From Ruminococcus flavefaciens (GTDB taxonomy: Bacteria > Bacillota > Clostridia > Oscillospirales > Ruminococcaceae): 64,000 nucleotides of DNA. Location of the stretch: contig NZ_FNWV01000001.1 in the NCBI RefSeq assembly GCF_900108555.1, positions 510,973 through 574,972 on the forward strand, read 5' to 3'. Below the pieces are notes generated by a model that was not told where the DNA came from, ran no database searches, and saw only the letters and a list, made by a program, of their open reading frames with translations. How positions within the stretch are numbered: the stretch's first letter is position 1; each line of letters opens with the position of its first letter. Below are positions 35,412 to 43,699 of the stretch, in pieces. Both the position numbers and the translations under genes were made by a program.

Positions 35412-36032
35412 TCAATTTATGTCGTGCATGACAGCACGTATCTTTTTTCTTGCACGCTGCATGGCATTGTCAACAGCTTTTTCGGTAATACCGAGCTTTT
35501 CAGCTGCACTCTTATAGCTTAATCCCTGTACGCACAGAGTAAGAACATTAAGCTCTGTCAATGACAGCACCGAGCAGATGTTTTTCCAGAGCTCAGAAAA
35601 AAATTCTTTATAAAAATAGATACTTTCTGGAGTTTCATCAACAGACAGTACATCTGCTGCCTCATCGTCATCGATACGCTCTGCAAAAGATGTATTCTTC
35701 ACCGATCTTTTTGAAAGAGTCCTCATGCGATTAACGATGCATACCTCAGCAAATGTGCAGAACTTTACTCCCTTTTTAGGATCAAATGCCTCGATAGCTT
35801 TAAGGAGACTCAGCATACCTTCCTGATGCAGGTCATCGCTGTCAGTTTCGGCAGTAGCATATATCTCCGATTTAATAAAAATAAGTCTGGAATAGCGTGA
35901 TATAAGGACAGCTGCTGCTGTTTTATCGGTCTTTCCAAGAACGGCAAGTTCCTCATCAGGTTTGCTGTTCAGTTCGTTTAAATTGAAATCCAAATCAAGC
36001 AAGATATCCACCCAACAATCTGCATTTTCCAT
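35412..36032 (-). CDS. SigH-like sigma-70 family RNA polymerase sigma factor
   Basis: A 206-residue sigma factor with region 2 (LISRYSRLIFIKSEIY ... DLHQEGMLSLLKAIEAFDPKKGVKFCTFAEVCIVNRMR) and region 4 (SLTELNVLTLCVQGLSYKSAAEKLGITEKAVDNAMQRARKKI). The order DxxQEGMxxLxKAIxxFDxxKGxxFxxFAExCI is close to SigH/Spo0H. It may direct stationary-phase, competence-like or sporulation-type genes. The best GGGGAG ribosome site is unusually far (about 18 bases) from the ATG and sits in the strong hairpin 36048-36082, so translation may be regulated. No closer alternative start is convincing. Confidence 0.85.
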   Translation of the reverse strand: MENADCWVDILLDLDFNLNELNSKPDEELAVLGKTDKTAAAVLISRYSRLIFIKSEIYATAETDSDDLHQEGMLSLLKAIEAFDPKKGVKFCTFAEVCIVNRMRTLSKRSVKNTSFAERIDDDEAADVLSVDETPESIYFYKEFFSELWKNICSVLSLTELNVLTLCVQGLSYKSAAEKLGITEKAVDNAMQRARKKIRAVMHDIN

Positions 36033-36047
36033 ACAAGTGTATTATTG

Positions 36048-36082
36048 CCGACTCCCCTCGGATCGCTCCGAAGGGAGATCGG
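36048..36082 (-). promoter_or_regulatory. Strong hairpin upstream of the sigma-factor gene
   Basis: On the minus strand CCGA, CTCCC and CGGA pair with TCCG, GGGAG and TCGG around GCGA. The 3' arm includes the GGGGAG candidate ribosome site. With no T tract it is more likely a leader or processing structure than a terminator. Confidence 0.55.
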
Positions 36083-36094
36083 TAATTCGTCATA

Positions 36095-37582
36095 TTAGTT
36101 CTCAGGATCCTTAGCAGCTTCCTCTTCAGCAGCCTTTAAAAGCTCTGCCATATCAAAGTTGAAGCTTGCGCTCTTGTTGCCCTGTGCAGGCTTGTTCTGC
36201 TGCTGGTTCTGAGCAGGTGCCTGTGCAGGCTTATTATTGTTATTATTATTGTTATTGAAGTTATTATTGTTATTCTTGTTGTTATTATCCTTATTGAAAC
36301 CGCCTACGTTAGCGAATGGATCGCTCTTCTTATCGCCTGTCTTAGCAGAAGGGAGATCTGAAAGGTCAGCTCTCGGAGCCTTTGAAGGTGAGAATTCAGC
36401 CTTTGGAGCTTCTGCCTTCTTTATAGTATTCTCGTCAGACTTTGCAGTATCAACAGTCTTGCGAGCTTCACCGATAAGGTTCTGAGCCTCGCCCATTCTG
36501 CTTGTGCACTGACCTGTAAGGTTATTGAGTACAGACTTGATATCAGCAAACTTGCTGTTTACGCTCTCAATCTCTGTAAGGAGCATCTCGCGTACAGTCT
36601 TGGACATTGAATTTACCTTATCAGCGTGTGCATTAGCCTCATTTATAGTATTTCTTGCCTGATCGTTAGCTTCCTTGATGCAAGTCTCAGCAGCAGCATT
36701 TGCAACTGCAACAGCCTTTTCAGCCTCGATATTTGCATCATCAAGTATCTGAGCAGCCTTGTCATTAGCTTCCTTAGTAACGTTCTCAGCGTCGATCTTA
36801 GCCTGATTCTGGATCTGGTTAACGTTCTTCTGAGCTTCTGCGAACATTGCGCCCATCATAGCGATAGGATTGCTTCCCTCTTCCTTGAGCTTAGCGATCT
36901 CGTCATTGAGAGACTTGATCTCAGCGTCCTTCTTATCAAGGTCAGCAAGCTTTCCGTTTTTCTCTGAAAGCTCCTTGTTCTTAGCATTGATATCCTCAGA
37001 GAGCTTAGTGATCTCCTGCTTGAGCTTAGCTATCTCACCGTCAGCAGCAGCACCTGTTGCAGCAGCTGCACCTGTAGAAGCAGCCTTCTGCTCTGCAGCC
37101 TTGAGACGATTTCTGAGATCTTCTATTTCCTTCTTAGCAGCTTCAAGTGCAGCTGTTGTCTGTGCATTAGCCTGTGAAGCGTTTCCGCCTGCTGCAGCCT
37201 TCTGCTCAGCAGCCTTGAGCTGTCCCTTAAGTGTTTCTATTTCCTTCTTAGCAGCCTCGAGAGCAGCAACAGATGCCTGTCCGCCGCCGGCAGCCTTGAG
37301 TTCAGCTATAGTTTTCTGAAGTTCTTCGTTTTCTCTTTTAGCGGTTCTGAGAGCATTGTTGGAGGTATTGAGCTTCTCCTGAAGGTTCTCGACCTGAGAT
37401 AAAGCCTTTTTCAGCTCGTCAGAATTGGTTGCAGGTCCATTCTCCTTTAAAGCTTTATTTTCTTCCTCAAGGGCAACTATCTTTGAATTGAGTTCGTCAA
37501 GATATGTGATAACGTCCTCTTTCACAAAGCCTTTTTGACCTATTTTGGTTTCTCTTAATACTGTTGGTGTTGGTTCGCTCAT
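36095..37582 (-). CDS. DivIVA-like coiled-coil protein with Asn-rich tail
   Basis: A 495-residue cytosolic protein. The N-terminal VLRETKIGQKGFVKEDVITYLDELNSKI resembles the membrane-binding DivIVA domain (the G-F motif followed by a hydrophobic helix). It is followed by long coiled coils (~30-230, ~255-360) with Ala/Glu/Lys-rich repeats (AALEAAKKEIE occurs twice), a second helical section rich in AQKNVNQIQNQAKIDAENV, and an Asn/Gln-rich disordered tail (~430-475). Such proteins mark poles or septa by sensing curved membrane. The longer start at 37651 is rejected because GGAG lies six bases before the ATG at 37582. It has a promoter at 37740-37768 and a 150-nt leader with a CCTCGTT/AACGAGG hairpin (37598-37614) beside the ribosome site. 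Confidence 0.8.
   Translation of the reverse strand: MSEPTPTVLRETKIGQKGFVKEDVITYLDELNSKIVALEEENKALKENGPATNSDELKKALSQVENLQEKLNTSNNALRTAKRENEELQKTIAELKAAGGGQASVAALEAAKKEIETLKGQLKAAEQKAAAGGNASQANAQTTAALEAAKKEIEDLRNRLKAAEQKAASTGAAAATGAAADGEIAKLKQEITKLSEDINAKNKELSEKNGKLADLDKKDAEIKSLNDEIAKLKEEGSNPIAMMGAMFAEAQKNVNQIQNQAKIDAENVTKEANDKAAQILDDANIEAEKAVAVANAAAETCIKEANDQARNTINEANAHADKVNSMSKTVREMLLTEIESVNSKFADIKSVLNNLTGQCTSRMGEAQNLIGEARKTVDTAKSDENTIKKAEAPKAEFSPSKAPRADLSDLPSAKTGDKKSDPFANVGGFNKDNNNKNNNNNFNNNNNNNNKPAQAPAQNQQQNKPAQGNKSASFNFDMAELLKAAEEEAAKDPEN
36228..36292. repeat. Trinucleotide-like (AAT/AAC) Asn codon tract
   Basis: Near-pure ATT/GTT triplets on the plus strand encode runs of Asn in the DivIVA-like tail. 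It is prone to length change. Confidence 0.6.
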
Positions 37583-37739
37583 GGTACACTCCATTCCCCT
37601 CGTTAAGAACGAGGTTAAAAATTTAAGGAACAAAAACCCGCACTCTGACACAGTGAAGCTCTTCTCATTGGTGATATTGCATATAAATAAGCCTTCACAG
37701 TATAAGAATACAGGTTCTGCCGATTTATGCCTTACATAA

Positions 37740-37768
37740 ATTATAACATATTGCCTATATTATTTCAA
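37740..37768 (-). promoter_or_regulatory. Promoter of the DivIVA-like gene
   Basis: TTGAAA (37768-37763), 17 bp, extended TGT, TATAAT (37745-37740) on the minus strand. The leader is about 150 nt. Confidence 0.75.
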
Positions 37769-37946
37769 CTATTGAAATGTAGAAATTTTGGATTGATTTT
37801 AGTGCACTTTACTATAAAAAGCACTCAAAATATACCATCTGTACATTTTACAGTCATTCTTTTTAACTTTAACGGTAATAAATATATATTTATTTACAAT
37901 TAAAAAATATAAAATGATAAAGAAATACAATTTTGACATAAAATTA

Positions 37947-37991
37947 GGCTTCCGCCCTGAAAATGACATATAATTTCAGAGCAGAAGCCTG
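37947..37991 (-). terminator. Terminator of the XRE regulator gene
   Basis: Nested arms AGGCTTC/GAAGCCT and CTGAAA/TTTCAG, followed on the minus strand by AATTTTAT. The 180 bp between this and the DivIVA promoter is AT-rich with nothing recognised. Confidence 0.7.
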
Positions 37992-38006
37992 TTACGCACT
38001 ATGCTT

Positions 38007-38600
38007 TTACAGCAAATAATGACAGATAAGCGCAAGAATTGCTCCACTCAAAACATAGCAAATCAAGAATATCAGTATCTTTTTCTTTTCAGCACCGCGC
38101 TTTTCAAGTTCTTTTGCCTTTTCAATATCGTCAAGCGACTCGCCTTTCATAAAAGCTATTACCTCACGATATGTCTGAACATCGTTGTCCTTCTTGATCT
38201 GCTCCATTTTATGGAATGTCATAAATATGGCTGCCGTCAGTGCTCCTGCTAAGAAAAGTCCAATAAGCCGCCCGATCTCACCTCCCCAGTCAACAAGCAG
38301 CGTCACACCGAACATCAGCACGAGCATTTCAAAAAGTGCCAGATATTCAAGCTTTTTCAGCATCTTTCCGTCGTTCTTTGTAATAGTCTCTTTCATGGTA
38401 TCAACATCTCCTTTGATAAGCTCATCGAGCGAAACGCCGAAGATATCTGCAAGTATAATGAGGCTGCGGACATCGGGATAGCACTTGTCGGTCTCCCAGT
38501 TGGATACAGTCTGACGGCTGACATACGCGCGTTCTGCCAGCATCTCCTGTGACCAGCCTTTTTCGTTCCTCAGCTTTTTTATTCTCTCATGCAGTTCCAT
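38007..38600 (-). CDS. XRE-family regulator with membrane-spanning C-terminus
   Basis: A 197-residue protein. Residues ~4-60 are a Cro/C1 helix-turn-helix (MELHERIKKLRNEKGWSQEMLAERAYVSRQTVSNWETDKCYPDVRSL) ending in FGVSLDELIKGD. Three membrane helices follow: ~88-105, ~112-128 and ~178-196. This layout (DNA-binding head, membrane tail) suggests a regulator that reads a membrane or envelope state. The target is unknown. It is a single gene; no partner lies on the same strand. Confidence 0.82.
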   Translation of the reverse strand: MELHERIKKLRNEKGWSQEMLAERAYVSRQTVSNWETDKCYPDVRSLIILADIFGVSLDELIKGDVDTMKETITKNDGKMLKKLEYLALFEMLVLMFGVTLLVDWGGEIGRLIGLFLAGALTAAIFMTFHKMEQIKKDNDVQTYREVIAFMKGESLDDIEKAKELEKRGAEKKKILIFLICYVLSGAILALICHYLL

Positions 38601-38849
38601 AACATTTCACTCCTTTCGCAAGGGTACTCCCCTTGTCCGAACTCATCATAGCATTATGCGTGATACATATCAACCAAATCTGCTTTGCAGGAGCATTTTT
38701 TCTCTGCAAAATCTGTTTGACATGGCTATATATCGAAGTATTCACTATCTGCACTCAAATGCAGTGAAAAAAATTATTAAAAGATGGTCAAAGAATATCC
38801 GTCTTTATTACGAAGTTTTTACAATATATTTAAAATACAAGTATGTTTA
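38601..38849. other. Intergenic region between divergent genes
   Basis: It holds the XRE gene leader, with a CAAGGG/CCCTTG hairpin next to its ribosome site, and AT-rich sequence. A 65-codon plus-strand frame (38656-38853) has no ribosome site and is not called. Confidence 0.4.
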
Positions 38850-38878
38850 TTGAATTACTGTCCTATCGGTGATATAAT
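38850..38878 (+). promoter_or_regulatory. Promoter of the 253-residue secreted-protein gene
   Basis: TTGAAT (38850-38855), 17 bp ending TGA, TATAAT (38873-38878). Confidence 0.75.
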
Positions 38879-38928
38879 TAGGTCAAACAAGATAATAAGC
38901 CAATAAAGGCTGAAAGGTAGTAATAATA

Positions 38929-39690
38929 ATGAAAGCTTTTATAAAATCATTTATAGCCGTACTATTTACTGTAACAATGTGTGTATTCGGAAGCACGAAC
39001 GCTTATGCATGGGCGAATAACGACTATTCGTTTATTATAGAGTACAAAAACGCTCCCGAAGGGACAGTTTTTGCGGACATACTGTTTAAAAATACAGAGG
39101 GTGACATATACGGCATCGGCAAAGACGGTGAAAGTCCATGTTCAAGTGTGAATATAAAATATTCCGAAGAAGAGACAAATGAAGGATATGTTGGCTACAA
39201 CACCAGGAATATCAATGTTAAAGAACGTACTATAGAGCTTGATAAGGACTGCGGACTTGCAAAATATGACGACGGCTATACCAGCCTTATGTTTAGAAGA
39301 GCTCTTGCAACGGAATACACGACTTCCGATGGAGAATACAGACCTGTAACCATATTGCTCGGCACAAAAAAAGCCAAGAACACCGAGATAAGCAGCTATT
39401 ACGGCAGCTTGAAAGTAGCATACTGCGACGAAAAAGGAAATGTGCTTATGGTCACGGAAGCGTATGAGCCCGAGATAACAGACGAGCCTGTCAACTATTA
39501 TGTAAAGGCTGACGGTCAGTCTCTTAAATGCACCCTCGACCACGGAATAAATGTAGGCAAGGGAATTTCAGCTGTATTGATCGGCAGTGTAGTGATAAAA
39601 GCCCTGTTTTTAGTCATAGTAGGAGCTATCATATTGATAGTAGTACTGCATGACAGGAAACGCAGGAACGATCAGTATCCAGACAGATGA
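38929..39690 (+). CDS. Hypothetical membrane-anchored extracellular protein
   Basis: A 253-residue protein of unrecognised family. It has a signal peptide (MKAFIKSFIAVLFTVTMCVFGSTNAYAWA, ~1-28), a ~180-residue extracellular part beginning YSFIIEYKNAPEGTVFADILFKNTEGD, and one C-terminal membrane helix (~212-238, VLIGSVVIKALFLVIVGAIILIVVL) with a basic stop sequence (HDRKRRND). The topology resembles small cell-surface receptors or anchors. A weak GAAAGG site precedes the ATG. It is monocistronic, with its own promoter and a strong terminator. No function is proposed. Confidence 0.7.
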   Translation: MKAFIKSFIAVLFTVTMCVFGSTNAYAWANNDYSFIIEYKNAPEGTVFADILFKNTEGDIYGIGKDGESPCSSVNIKYSEEETNEGYVGYNTRNINVKERTIELDKDCGLAKYDDGYTSLMFRRALATEYTTSDGEYRPVTILLGTKKAKNTEISSYYGSLKVAYCDEKGNVLMVTEAYEPEITDEPVNYYVKADGQSLKCTLDHGINVGKGISAVLIGSVVIKALFLVIVGAIILIVVLHDRKRRNDQYPDR

Positions 39691-39706
39691 TATAACGAAC
39701 AAAAAA

Positions 39707-39730
39707 GCGGTCCGAATGGACCGCCTATAT
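39707..39730. terminator. Bidirectional terminator
   Basis: GCGGTCC and GGACCGC around GAAT, with A and T runs on either side. It serves the 253-residue protein gene and the convergent ftsZ. Confidence 0.85.
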
Positions 39731-39735
39731 TTTTA

Positions 39736-40869
39736 TTAGTTGCCAAGCATCTTGAAGATATCGTCAAGATCATAATCCTGACTTGAAGAAGGCTGTGCAG
39801 GTCTCTGCTGTGGAGCACCATAGCCAAAGCCGTCAATAAGAGGATTGTCGATAGGAATTATCTCCTCCTCAGGAGCTTCCTCGATAGGAGCATCAGCAAC
39901 AGGAGCTGTATCATCATCGAAGCCTGCTGCGATAACTGTAATAGTCATCTCATCCTGCATATCTTCCTTGAATGCTGTACCGAAGATGAACTCAACACCC
40001 TCAGCAGCTGTATCTGTGATCATCTTTGTAGCTGCATCAACATCAGATGAAAGGATATCTTCTGACATTGCGATATTGATAAGGAGTCTCTTAGCACCCG
40101 AGATAGATGTTTCGAGAAGCGGGCTGGAGATAACTGCGTTTGCTGCATCTCTTGCCTTGTCCTTGCCTGTACCGTGACCGATAGCCATGTGAGCATAACC
40201 AGCGTCCTTCATGATAGTAGAAACGTCTGCGAAGTCGAGGTTGATGTAACCTTCCTCAACGATAAGATCAGAGATGCTCTTTACACCTGTCTTGAGAACG
40301 TCATCTGAAAGAGCGAAGCTCTGCATCATTGTAAGAGGCTTGTCAAGACCTACGAGAAGTCTCTCGTTAGGGATAACGATAAGAGAATCAACATACTTTC
40401 TAAGTTCTGCGATACCTCTTTCAGCCTGTGCCATTTTCTGCTCTCTCTCAAAGAGGAAAGGCTTTGTAACAACAGCAACTGTAAGGATATCCATTTCCTT
40501 AGCGATCTTAGCAACAACAGGAGCAGCACCTGTACCTGTTCCGCCGCCCATACCTGCTGTGATGAAGATCATATCAGCACCCTTGAGGTGTGTCTCGATC
40601 TCATCGCGGTTCTCTTCAGCACTGCGCTGACCGATCTCAGGCTTATTACCTGCGCCTCTGCCCTTTGTGAGCTTAGCACCGATCGGTATTCTTGTAGTAG
40701 CCTTTGACTTGTTGAGAGCCTTTGCATCTGTATTGATAGCGATATATTCTATATTATTAACGCCCGAATCTACCATGCAGTTTACAGCGTTTCCGCCGCC
40801 GCCGCCTACACCTATGACCTTTATATTAACATCGGGTTCGAGTGTTTCCTCATAATTGAAATCTGACAT
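39736..40869 (-). CDS. ftsZ: Cell division GTPase FtsZ
   Basis: A 377-residue tubulin homologue that forms the division ring. The GTP-binding [14 protein letters not shown] near residue 20 and the tubulin signature [13 protein letters not shown] (~105-117) are intact, as is the T7-loop region [11 protein letters not shown]. The Pro/Gln-rich linker is short, and the last residues ([15 protein letters not shown]) do not match the usual DIPxFLR-type C-terminal peptide that binds FtsA/SepF. An AGGAGG site precedes the ATG. It is the last gene of the minus-strand dcw cluster with its own promoter, and no ftsA gene is adjacent. Confidence 0.97.
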   Translation of the reverse strand: MSDFNYEETLEPDVNIKVIGVGGGGGNAVNCMVDSGVNNIEYIAINTDAKALNKSKATTRIPIGAKLTKGRGAGNKPEIGQRSAEENRDEIETHLKGADMIFITAGMGGGTGTGAAPVVAKIAKEMDILTVAVVTKPFLFEREQKMAQAERGIAELRKYVDSLIVIPNERLLVGLDKPLTMMQSFALSDDVLKTGVKSISDLIVEEGYINLDFADVSTIMKDAGYAHMAIGHGTGKDKARDAANAVISSPLLETSISGAKRLLINIAMSEDILSSDVDAATKMITDTAAEGVEFIFGTAFKEDMQDEMTITVIAAGFDDDTAPVADAPIEEAPEEEIIPIDNPLIDGFGYGAPQQRPAQPSSSQDYDLDDIFKMLGN

Positions 40870-40941
40870 TTGAACTCCTCCTACTATTTATTATCCTTAT
40901 AAATCATCAAATTTATATATTAACCTATAAATACACTTTAT

Positions 40942-40970
40942 ATTTTAGCATACTGAGTCTTTTTTTTCAA
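40942..40970 (-). promoter_or_regulatory. ftsZ promoter
   Basis: TTGAAA (40970-40965), 17 bp, TAAAAT (40947-40942) on the minus strand, giving a leader of about 65 nt and independent ftsZ expression. Confidence 0.72.
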
Positions 40971-41052
40971 GAGTAAATAAAACATTTTTAAATTTCTGCG
41001 AATTTAACAATAACGAGCAGCATATTTTCAGCATTTTGTACATTTTTATTTC

Positions 41053-42159
41053 TTACCACTGCTGTGTTGCACCGTCATAATTGCCGTAATCTCCGCTGTT
41101 ATCACTGTATCCGCCACCATTATCGTAGCCGTTATCGTTCTGCCACTGACTCCCGTCATCATAGCCGCTGTTGTAGTCGTAACCGTTATCCGTCCACTGG
41201 TTCTGTGCCTCTGTTTCGGGCTCAGGCTGAGTCGGTGCAGTTGTACTGTTTATGCGGTCAAAGTCGGCTTCCTGTTCGGGATTTCGTTCACCACTTCCTA
41301 TTTCGTCTATAGGATTGCCGTATTCGTCTGTTTTAGGCTGTGTTGTCGGCTCTATGATACCGGGTGTGGAAGCAGGAGAATCGCTTGTTCTGAAGCTGCA
41401 CTGATTTGAGCCTATCATTGTAAGATAGCCTTTTTTACCCTTTACGGTATCGTCGTTCATTACGTTCTTGGCAAGATTGAGCTTGTATTCAACATCGTTC
41501 CAGTTGCCCATTTTGAATATCATATCGTTCTTATACTGAACGATTATGGAATGTTCATCGCTCATATCAACTATGGATATATTGTCATCGCCCATTGATA
41601 CCATTGTTTTTATAAGCTCGTGGAACGCCTCATTCTTATGCTCATTCTCCGAAGCAACAGGCTTTCCGGGAGTCAGCTGTGACGGCTCGAGTCCGCTTAT
41701 CACAGGGAGCCCCTCCGTGATAAAATCGTTGCTGGCAAGTATCTTGCCCTTTTTGCTTACAATGAGCACTCCGCCTTCGTATTGTACATTGAATGCAGGG
41801 ATACACCTTGTTACCGTTATCTCCAGTGATGAAGGAAAGTCTCTTTTCACCTTTGCAGTCTCAACATAAAGAAGCTCATCAAGTATCCTCTGCTCACTCT
41901 TTTTCAGATCGAGTCTGAGAAGATTATCTCCCTCTTTTATGCCTGATGCCACAACTATCTCCTCAGCGGAATACATATCGGATTCTCCCGAAACACGAAT
42001 TTCGCTGATATTGAAAAGGAAAGTGTAGCTTATGGTTATTCCTGCGGTTATTGCCAGCAGAAGTCCAACAAGTCCGTAAACATTCATCATTCTTTTTCGC
42101 CGTCTGATACGTTTACGGCTGTTCTTTCTCTCGACACTTGTTTTCTCGACGTCTTTCAT
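41053..42159 (-). CDS. ftsQ: Cell division protein FtsQ/DivIB with long Asn/Gly/Tyr-rich tail
   Basis: A 368-residue bitopic division protein. A very basic N-terminus (RKNSRKRIRRRKR) precedes one membrane helix (~29-52), a POTRA domain (FNISEIRVSGESDMYSAEEIVVASGIKEGDNLLRLD) and the beta domain (~125-255). The final ~110 residues are low complexity: Thr/Pro/Glu-rich, then repeated GYD/NGY/SDN units ending in GATQQW. That tail is unusual for the family. It links FtsL/FtsB and the septal synthase in the divisome. GGAG precedes the ATG, 21 bp after murA. Confidence 0.88.
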   Translation of the reverse strand: MKDVEKTSVERKNSRKRIRRRKRMMNVYGLVGLLLAITAGITISYTFLFNISEIRVSGESDMYSAEEIVVASGIKEGDNLLRLDLKKSEQRILDELLYVETAKVKRDFPSSLEITVTRCIPAFNVQYEGGVLIVSKKGKILASNDFITEGLPVISGLEPSQLTPGKPVASENEHKNEAFHELIKTMVSMGDDNISIVDMSDEHSIIVQYKNDMIFKMGNWNDVEYKLNLAKNVMNDDTVKGKKGYLTMIGSNQCSFRTSDSPASTPGIIEPTTQPKTDEYGNPIDEIGSGERNPEQEADFDRINSTTAPTQPEPETEAQNQWTDNGYDYNSGYDDGSQWQNDNGYDNGGGYSDNSGDYGNYDGATQQW

Positions 42160-42180
42160 ACTTTCTCCAGACTTTCCGCC

Positions 42181-43440
42181 TCAGACCCGACGCATATCTC
42201 CGCCGAGAAGTCTTACGGCTTCTTCAATTTTTTCATATCCTCTGTCGATATGACAGATCCGACTTATCTCGGAAGTCCCCATACCGCAAAGTGCAGCTAT
42301 TATCATCGCTGCTCCTCCCCGAAGGTCGGTAGCCTGCACATTTGCACCGCGAAGCTTTTCAACTCCCTTTACAACTGCGACTTTGCCAAGCACCTGTATA
42401 TCTGCTCCCATTTTTATAAGAGCATCTGTGTGACGATAGCGGCAGTCGAAGATATTCTCCTCGAAAATACTCGTTCCGTCAGCAACAGCAAGCGCAGCCA
42501 TGAGTACAGCCTGTGCATCTGTAGGAAATCCGGGATGAGGCATAGTCCTTATCCTTTCCTTTACAGCGCGCAGGCGTGAACCGCTGCGCAGGTATATTTT
42601 ATTTTCTGATGTATAAATGCTGCACCCCGTCTGTTCAAGCACCGAGAGGAACGGCTCTGTTTCGGGGACGCAGGCATTTGTAAGTATAAGCTCGCCATGT
42701 GTGGCTGCGACCATTGAAAGGTATGTCGCCGCAGCTATCCTGTCGGGCATTATTGTATATTCACAGCCGTGAAGCTGTTTTTTTCCTTTGATTATGATCC
42801 TGCTCTCGCCGTCGCCCTTTATGTCGGCTCCGCAGCTTCTCAGAAATCCGCAGAGATCACATATCTCAGGCTCACGGGCAGCATTGTTTATCACTGTTTC
42901 ACCGTCAGCAGTAACTGCGCAAAGGATAATATTTTCCGTTGCCCCCACCGAAGGAAAAGCAAGCGATATCTTTGCACCCTTTGCTCTGCCGCCTACAGCC
43001 TTGCAGATTATGCTGCCGCCGCTTTCGGCAATATCGACACCCATTTTTTTAAGTGCCGCAAGGTGCATATCAATTGGGCGCGGACCAAGCTCACAGCCGC
43101 CCGGGACGCTTACAACACATTCCCCCGCTCTGCCAAGCATAGCACCCATGAAAATTATGGAAGAGCGCATCTCGCGCATAAGCTCCTCGGATATATGAGT
43201 CTTATCTACCACCTGCGAATTGATCACAGCCGTGTTATCCGAGAATGTACACCGACAGCCCACACAGTTCAGTATCCTTGAAGCTGCATACACATCGGTA
43301 AGCTTAGGACAGCTGTGCAGCGTACACTCGCCGCAGCAAAGCAGTGCAGCCGCCATTATGGGCAGTGAACTGTTTTTGCTTCCCTGCAGGGCAAGCTCTC
43401 CGCGCAGGCTTTTGCCGCCCGTTATTATGAATTTCTGCAT
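42181..43440 (-). CDS. murA: UDP-N-acetylglucosamine 1-carboxyvinyltransferase
   Basis: A 419-residue enzyme that commits UDP-GlcNAc to peptidoglycan by transferring enolpyruvate from PEP; it is the fosfomycin target. The N-terminal GGKSLRGELALQGSKNSSLPIMAAALL and the active-site loop VPGGCELGPRPIDMHLAALKKMG are present, and the catalytic Cys (PGGC) is retained, so it should be fosfomycin sensitive at the target level. GAGGTGG precedes the ATG. It lies downstream of the hydrolase and repeat element in the dcw cluster and ahead of ftsQ. Confidence 0.95.
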   Translation of the reverse strand: MQKFIITGGKSLRGELALQGSKNSSLPIMAAALLCCGECTLHSCPKLTDVYAASRILNCVGCRCTFSDNTAVINSQVVDKTHISEELMREMRSSIIFMGAMLGRAGECVVSVPGGCELGPRPIDMHLAALKKMGVDIAESGGSIICKAVGGRAKGAKISLAFPSVGATENIILCAVTADGETVINNAAREPEICDLCGFLRSCGADIKGDGESRIIIKGKKQLHGCEYTIMPDRIAAATYLSMVAATHGELILTNACVPETEPFLSVLEQTGCSIYTSENKIYLRSGSRLRAVKERIRTMPHPGFPTDAQAVLMAALAVADGTSIFEENIFDCRYRHTDALIKMGADIQVLGKVAVVKGVEKLRGANVQATDLRGGAAMIIAALCGMGTSEISRICHIDRGYEKIEEAVRLLGGDMRRV

Positions 43441-43528
43441 TATACCACCTCACAGCATTTTCTGTATTGTATGCCTGAGGGCGGTAATGTGTTACAACTC
43501 ATAATTTAACAGCTTTGCCGTTAAATCC

Positions 43529-43663
43529 AATTCGTAATTCATAATTCGTAATGCGTAATTAATTGTGTCGGCTTACGCCGACAGATCAAAGAATTATTTT
43601 GATCCCGTCCGCCGAATGGCGGACACCAATAATTACGAATTACGCATTAAGCATTAAGCATTA
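43529..43663. repeat. MITE-like element: opposed heptamer arrays flanking three hairpins
   Basis: Degenerate heptamers (AATTCGT, AATTCAT, AATTCGT, AATGCGT) at 43529-43563 are mirrored by ATTACGA/ATTAAGC heptamers at 43630-43663. Between them lie three perfect 7-bp hairpins: TGTCGGC/GCCGACA (43566-43583), GATCAAA/TTTGATC (43584-43604) and GTCCGCC/GGCGGAC (43607-43624). No frame is coded. It resembles the heptamer-type palindromic repeats dispersed in many genomes. It sits within the dcw operon, just after the hydrolase stop. Confidence 0.75.
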
Positions 43664-43699
43664 TAGATCATAATTTAGCTAAGCTAATATTATGATCTA
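43664..43699. repeat. Inverted repeat overlapping the hydrolase stop codon
   Basis: TAGATCATAAT (43664-43674) and ATTATGATCTA (43689-43699), perfect 11-bp arms. The hydrolase's last codons and stop lie within it, suggesting that the element insertion shaped the 3' end or that it acts as a terminator. Confidence 0.6.

Noticed and set aside
38656..38853. Plus-strand frame of 65 codons before the secreted-protein gene
   Set aside because: No ribosome site, AT-rich intergenic composition, and it runs up to a clear promoter for the next gene.
43529..43663. Possible CRISPR array because of short repeated units
   Set aside because: The units are adjacent 7-mers with no spacers, in opposed orientation around hairpins; no cas gene is near.
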